Shown in pieces: positions 22,954 through 25,761 of a stretch of 25,761 nucleotides of DNA. The notes beneath the pieces were generated by a model. That model was not told where the DNA came from. It was given only the letters and a program-made list of their open reading frames with translations, and did no database searches. A program made the position numbers and the translations under genes. Each line of letters starts with the position of its first letter. Positions within the stretch are counted from its first letter, which is position 1. The stretch spans positions 1-25,761 of the forward strand of contig CAZFAP010000059.1 of assembly GCA_964516325.1 (NCBI GenBank). The letters are read 5' to 3'. The DNA comes from CAZFAP01 sp964516325. Lineage in GTDB: Bacteria > Auribacterota > JABMQX01.

Positions 22954-22977
22954 GCCTTCCCGGACGCGCGGGAAGGC
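22954..22977 (+). other. Perfect 9-bp intercistronic stem-loop between korA and the beta-gamma gene
   Basis: GCCTTCCCG at 22954-22962 pairs exactly with CGGGAAGGC at 22969-22977 around a 6-base loop. No T run follows, so it is not an intrinsic terminator. It ends only 18 bp before the beta-gamma start and just ahead of its AAGGA site. A role in mRNA processing, in stabilising one cistron, or in tuning translation of the second subunit is inferred. Confidence 0.6.
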
Positions 22978-22995
22978 TGAGTAAGGAAATCGAGA

Positions 22996-24456
22996 ATGCC
23001 AGCAGGACTTCAAGACAGACTTGCCCCGGTCAGGGACTACTTGCGGAAAGACAAGAAGTTTCCGACGGTATGGTGCTCTGGGTGCGGGACCGGAATTGTC
23101 CAGACCGCGTTACTGACAGCGATCCACGAGCTTGGCATACCGCGGGATAGGATTGTGTTCGTGTCCGGGATCGGGTGCACCGGGAGAATGCCCACCTACG
23201 TTGACTTCAACACCATCCACGTTACGCACGGGCGGGCTTTGCCCTGCGCCACGGGGTTGAAGATTGCCAATCCCGATTTCGTCATTTTCGCCGCCATGGG
23301 GGACGGCGATGCGGCGGCAATCGGTGGAAACCACCTGATCCATGCCTGTCGGAGAAACATTGACATCAACGCGATTGTCGTGAACAACAACATCTACGGA
23401 ATGACGGGGGGGCAATACTCGCCGACGACTCCTCTCGACGCCCGAGCCTCGACGGCGCCGTACGGATGCCAGGAGCCGCCGTTTGACCTGTGCAAACTAT
23501 GCGCGGGGGCAGGCGGAACATTCGTGGGACGAAGCACGGTCTATCACTTCGCCGTGATGGTGAGCCTGTTCAAGAAGGCGATAGAGCACAAGGGCTTCTC
23601 GATGGTGGAGGTGATGTCCAACTGCCCCACCTGCTTCGGACGCCGCAACCGGCTTGCATCGGCCGTGAAGATGATAGAGCTGCTCAGGGACAACGCGGTT
23701 CGGCTCAAAAATTGGGAAGAAATGCCGGAGGCAGAGCGCGACGGGAAGTTCCCCATCGGGATTCTCGAGGAATCGGAACGAGAGGAGTACGCAGCAAGGT
23801 ATCAAAAGCTCATAGACAAAATGATGACGGCTGCTCCTGATGAAGAGAGCCGTGAGGAGGCGCCAGAACTTGTCCCTGAACAGGAGAAGAGACAAAGGTT
23901 GCCCGGCGTAATGGGCGTTCGGCTGAGCGGCTCGGGAGGACAGGGGCTCATTCTGGCGGGGGTCATTTACGGGAGAGCAGCTACGGTCTATGACGGGAGA
24001 AATGCCGTCCAAACGCAAAGTTACGGTCCGGAAGCGCGAGGGGGAGCAAGCAAGTCGGACATTGTTTTGAGCGACGAGCCAATAGACTATCCTCTCGCAG
24101 AAAAGCTGGACGTTTTGCTGTGCCTCAATCAAGAGTCCTGCGACAGGTACTCTCCAGACCTGAAAGAAGATGGCGTCCTGATCGTTGATTCGCTTTACGT
24201 GAAGGACGTCCCCACTCCAGCAGCTTACAAGTTGCCATTCACAGAAATAGCAAGGAACGTCGTCGGACGGGCAATGGTGGCCAACGTGGTGGCTCTGGGC
24301 GCCGTTTGTGAGTTAACGCCTTATGTGTCCCGGAGGGCGTTCGAGGCGGCGCTTCGAGCAAGCGTCCCCAGGGGAACCGAGCAGTTAAACCTTCATGCGT
24401 TCGAGGAAGGCATCCGAGCAGCCCGCGAGCTTCAGGAGCAATGCCGGAAGTCATAG
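22996..24456 (+). CDS. korB: Fused beta-gamma subunit of 2-oxoacid:ferredoxin oxidoreductase
   Basis: A 486-aa protein joining two subunits that are often separate. Residues 1-~270 are the TPP-binding beta subunit: Cys27 and Cys30 in WCSGCGTG, GIGCTGRMP, and the thiamine-diphosphate motif GDGDAAAIGGNH running to IVVNNNIYGMTGGQ. A charged linker of about 35 residues (EESREEAPELVPEQEKRQ) leads into the gamma domain, about 305-486, which starts GVRLSGSGGQGLILAG and contains TQSYGPEARGGASKSDIV. Both halves have complete signature motifs, so this is a real fusion and not a frame error. ATG with AAGGA upstream. Together with the preceding two genes it forms the entire oxidoreductase. KorB-type substrate specificity is inferred from the alpha subunit. 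Confidence 0.94.
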   Translation: MPAGLQDRLAPVRDYLRKDKKFPTVWCSGCGTGIVQTALLTAIHELGIPRDRIVFVSGIGCTGRMPTYVDFNTIHVTHGRALPCATGLKIANPDFVIFAAMGDGDAAAIGGNHLIHACRRNIDINAIVVNNNIYGMTGGQYSPTTPLDARASTAPYGCQEPPFDLCKLCAGAGGTFVGRSTVYHFAVMVSLFKKAIEHKGFSMVEVMSNCPTCFGRRNRLASAVKMIELLRDNAVRLKNWEEMPEAERDGKFPIGILEESEREEYAARYQKLIDKMMTAAPDEESREEAPELVPEQEKRQRLPGVMGVRLSGSGGQGLILAGVIYGRAATVYDGRNAVQTQSYGPEARGGASKSDIVLSDEPIDYPLAEKLDVLLCLNQESCDRYSPDLKEDGVLIVDSLYVKDVPTPAAYKLPFTEIARNVVGRAMVANVVALGAVCELTPYVSRRAFEAALRASVPRGTEQLNLHAFEEGIRAARELQEQCRKS

Positions 24457-24581
24457 GCACGGCGCCGGTTGCCCGTGTTCTGCAACGATAACGCATAAAA
24501 AGAGAGGCGCTGCGTACAATCGCTTGTCGCGGCGACCCCAACAAGTCCGAGCAACAACTTTTGGGAAGGGAGGGTAAGCCT

Positions 24582-25754
24582 ATGGCGCAACCGAAATACG
24601 TGGGGAAGATGGAGTGGCCGGTAACCGTTCAGCTCAACAAAGGGCTGGAGGGAGCTATCACGAACGAGACGGAGATCGGGTACGTGGACGGAGAAAAAGG
24701 GTGGTTAGTGTACCGGGGGTACAACATCTTCGACCTCGCGGAGCACTCCACCTACGAGGAAACTGCCTATTTGCTCCTTTTCGGAAAACTTCCAAAGCAG
24801 GCGGAGTTGGAGGAGTTCAAGAAGAAGCTCGTGGCGAACCGGGCCGTCCCGGGAAAAGTCATGGACGTGCTGAGAGACCTGCCAAAGCAAACGCATCCGA
24901 TGGCGGCATTGAGGACAGGGGTGTCGGTCCTGGGATGTCTCGACCCGAATTCAGACAAAGGGACCATCGAGAGCGAGACGGAGATTTCGATCAAGCTGGT
25001 CGCCCAGATGGCAACGATAGGCGGGGCAATCGCACGGATTCGCAAGGGTCTGAAGCCGGTTGACCCGGACCCGAGTCTCGATCACACAGCCAATTATATG
25101 CTCATGACTCTGGGGCAGAAGCCCGATGAACTGACAGAAAAAGTCATGGACGTGGCGATGATCTTGCACGCGGATCACGGGATGAACAACTCGACGTTCA
25201 GCACGATGTGCATTCACTCCACTCTGTCGGACATGTACTCGGCGATTGTGGGCGGCATCGCCAGCCTGAAGGGACCGCTCCATGGGGGAGCGAATGAGCA
25301 AGCCCTCGCGGAGTTGCTGAAGCTAAAGGACGAAGAGGACGCGAGCCGATACGTGAAGGGATGCATCGCGCAAAAGAAGAAGATCATGGGCTTCGGACAC
25401 CGCGTCTATAAGGCGTACGACCCCCGAGCCAGGATTCTCGGCAAATTCTCCAAGGAAGTAACCGAGAAGATGGGAATGGGACACCTCTATCGCATCGCCA
25501 AAAGGATGGAAGATGAGGTCATCGCAGCGTGCGGAGAGAAGGGAATCTTCCCGAACGTTGACTTCTATTCGGGCACCATCTATTACGCATTCGGCATCGA
25601 GCCTGCCATGTTCACGCCGATTTTCGCCGTCAGCAGAATCGCGGGATGGTGCGCTCGAGTGCTCGAGTACATTCCCATTAACCAGATCTTCCGTCCCCGA
25701 GCGATGTCAGTGGGACAACGGGAGATCCAATACGTGACCATGGACCAGAGATGA
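24582..25754 (+). CDS. gltA: Citrate synthase
   Basis: A 390-aa citrate synthase condensing acetyl-CoA and oxaloacetate. The opening GLEGAITNETEIGYVDGEKG and the segment YRGYNIFDLAEHSTYEETAYLLLFGKLP are typical of the short bacterial/archaeal type. Catalytic His234 (LHGGANEQ), His273 (GFGHRVYK) and Asp327 (NVDFYSG) are all present, so the enzyme should be active. The ATG at 24582 has GGGAGGG eight bases ahead; a TTG at 24561 lies inside that ribosome site and is rejected. It follows the oxidoreductase genes by 125 bp. The two enzymes fit one pathway, either a TCA-type route to 2-oxoglutarate for glutamate synthesis or, with the oxidoreductase reversed, a reductive route. The stop lies seven bases before the window end. 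Confidence 0.97.
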   Translation: MAQPKYVGKMEWPVTVQLNKGLEGAITNETEIGYVDGEKGWLVYRGYNIFDLAEHSTYEETAYLLLFGKLPKQAELEEFKKKLVANRAVPGKVMDVLRDLPKQTHPMAALRTGVSVLGCLDPNSDKGTIESETEISIKLVAQMATIGGAIARIRKGLKPVDPDPSLDHTANYMLMTLGQKPDELTEKVMDVAMILHADHGMNNSTFSTMCIHSTLSDMYSAIVGGIASLKGPLHGGANEQALAELLKLKDEEDASRYVKGCIAQKKKIMGFGHRVYKAYDPRARILGKFSKEVTEKMGMGHLYRIAKRMEDEVIAACGEKGIFPNVDFYSGTIYYAFGIEPAMFTPIFAVSRIAGWCARVLEYIPINQIFRPRAMSVGQREIQYVTMDQR

Positions 25755-25761
25755 CGTGAAC

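Overview
The window is 25.8 kb of densely coded bacterial DNA, GC-rich by eye. Several genes start with GTG or use Shine-Dalgarno sequences of the AGGAG type. Many products carry Sec-type signal peptides. Central metabolism is ferredoxin- and corrinoid-based (2-oxoacid:ferredoxin oxidoreductase, a methyl-H4folate/corrinoid cassette with its reductive activator), which suggests an anaerobe or facultative anaerobe. Large exported proteins (Tricorn-type protease, gingipain-fold protein, a 1187-aa protein with pseudopilin-like modules) and dispersed CCGCAGAG-type palindromic repeats recall Planctomycetes/Verrucomicrobia-like or related uncultured phyla. I cannot fix the phylum from sequence alone.

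Left part (1-5807, minus strand): an exported alpha/beta hydrolase, a Tricorn-type S41 protease with a long Lys/Glu-rich linker, a small cupin and a small exported hypothetical protein. They are separated by non-coding stretches holding inverted repeats and two copies of a dispersed palindromic element. Centre-left (6119-12018, plus strand): an orphan 107-aa ORF, a 1187-aa exported protein of unknown function with two copies of a C-X16-C-X2-H module, then an ApeA-like HEPN ribonuclease (predicted anti-phage defence) followed by two very small ORFs that overlap each other.

Right half (12337-25754, plus strand): metabolism. A corrinoid protein, a methyltetrahydrofolate-type methyltransferase and a RACE-type corrinoid activator form a methyl-transfer cassette that lacks a substrate-specific methyltransferase in this window. 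They are followed by a xylose-isomerase-like TIM barrel, an NAD+ synthetase, a C25 (gingipain-type) homologue, a ferredoxin/alpha/beta-gamma 2-oxoacid:ferredoxin oxidoreductase and citrate synthase. The last two enzymes fit together as a 2-oxoglutarate/citrate segment of a TCA-type pathway.

The most unusual observations are active-site losses in two neighbouring genes. The NAD+ synthetase has Ser where the glutaminase Cys nucleophile should be. The C25 homologue has Gln and Ser in place of its catalytic His and Cys. Also notable are the ApeA locus with two tiny companion ORFs, the duplicated pseudopilin-like module in the 1187-aa exported protein, and the fused beta-gamma oxidoreductase subunit preceded by a perfect 9-bp intercistronic stem-loop. 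No tRNA, rRNA, CRISPR array, transposase or integrase was seen.
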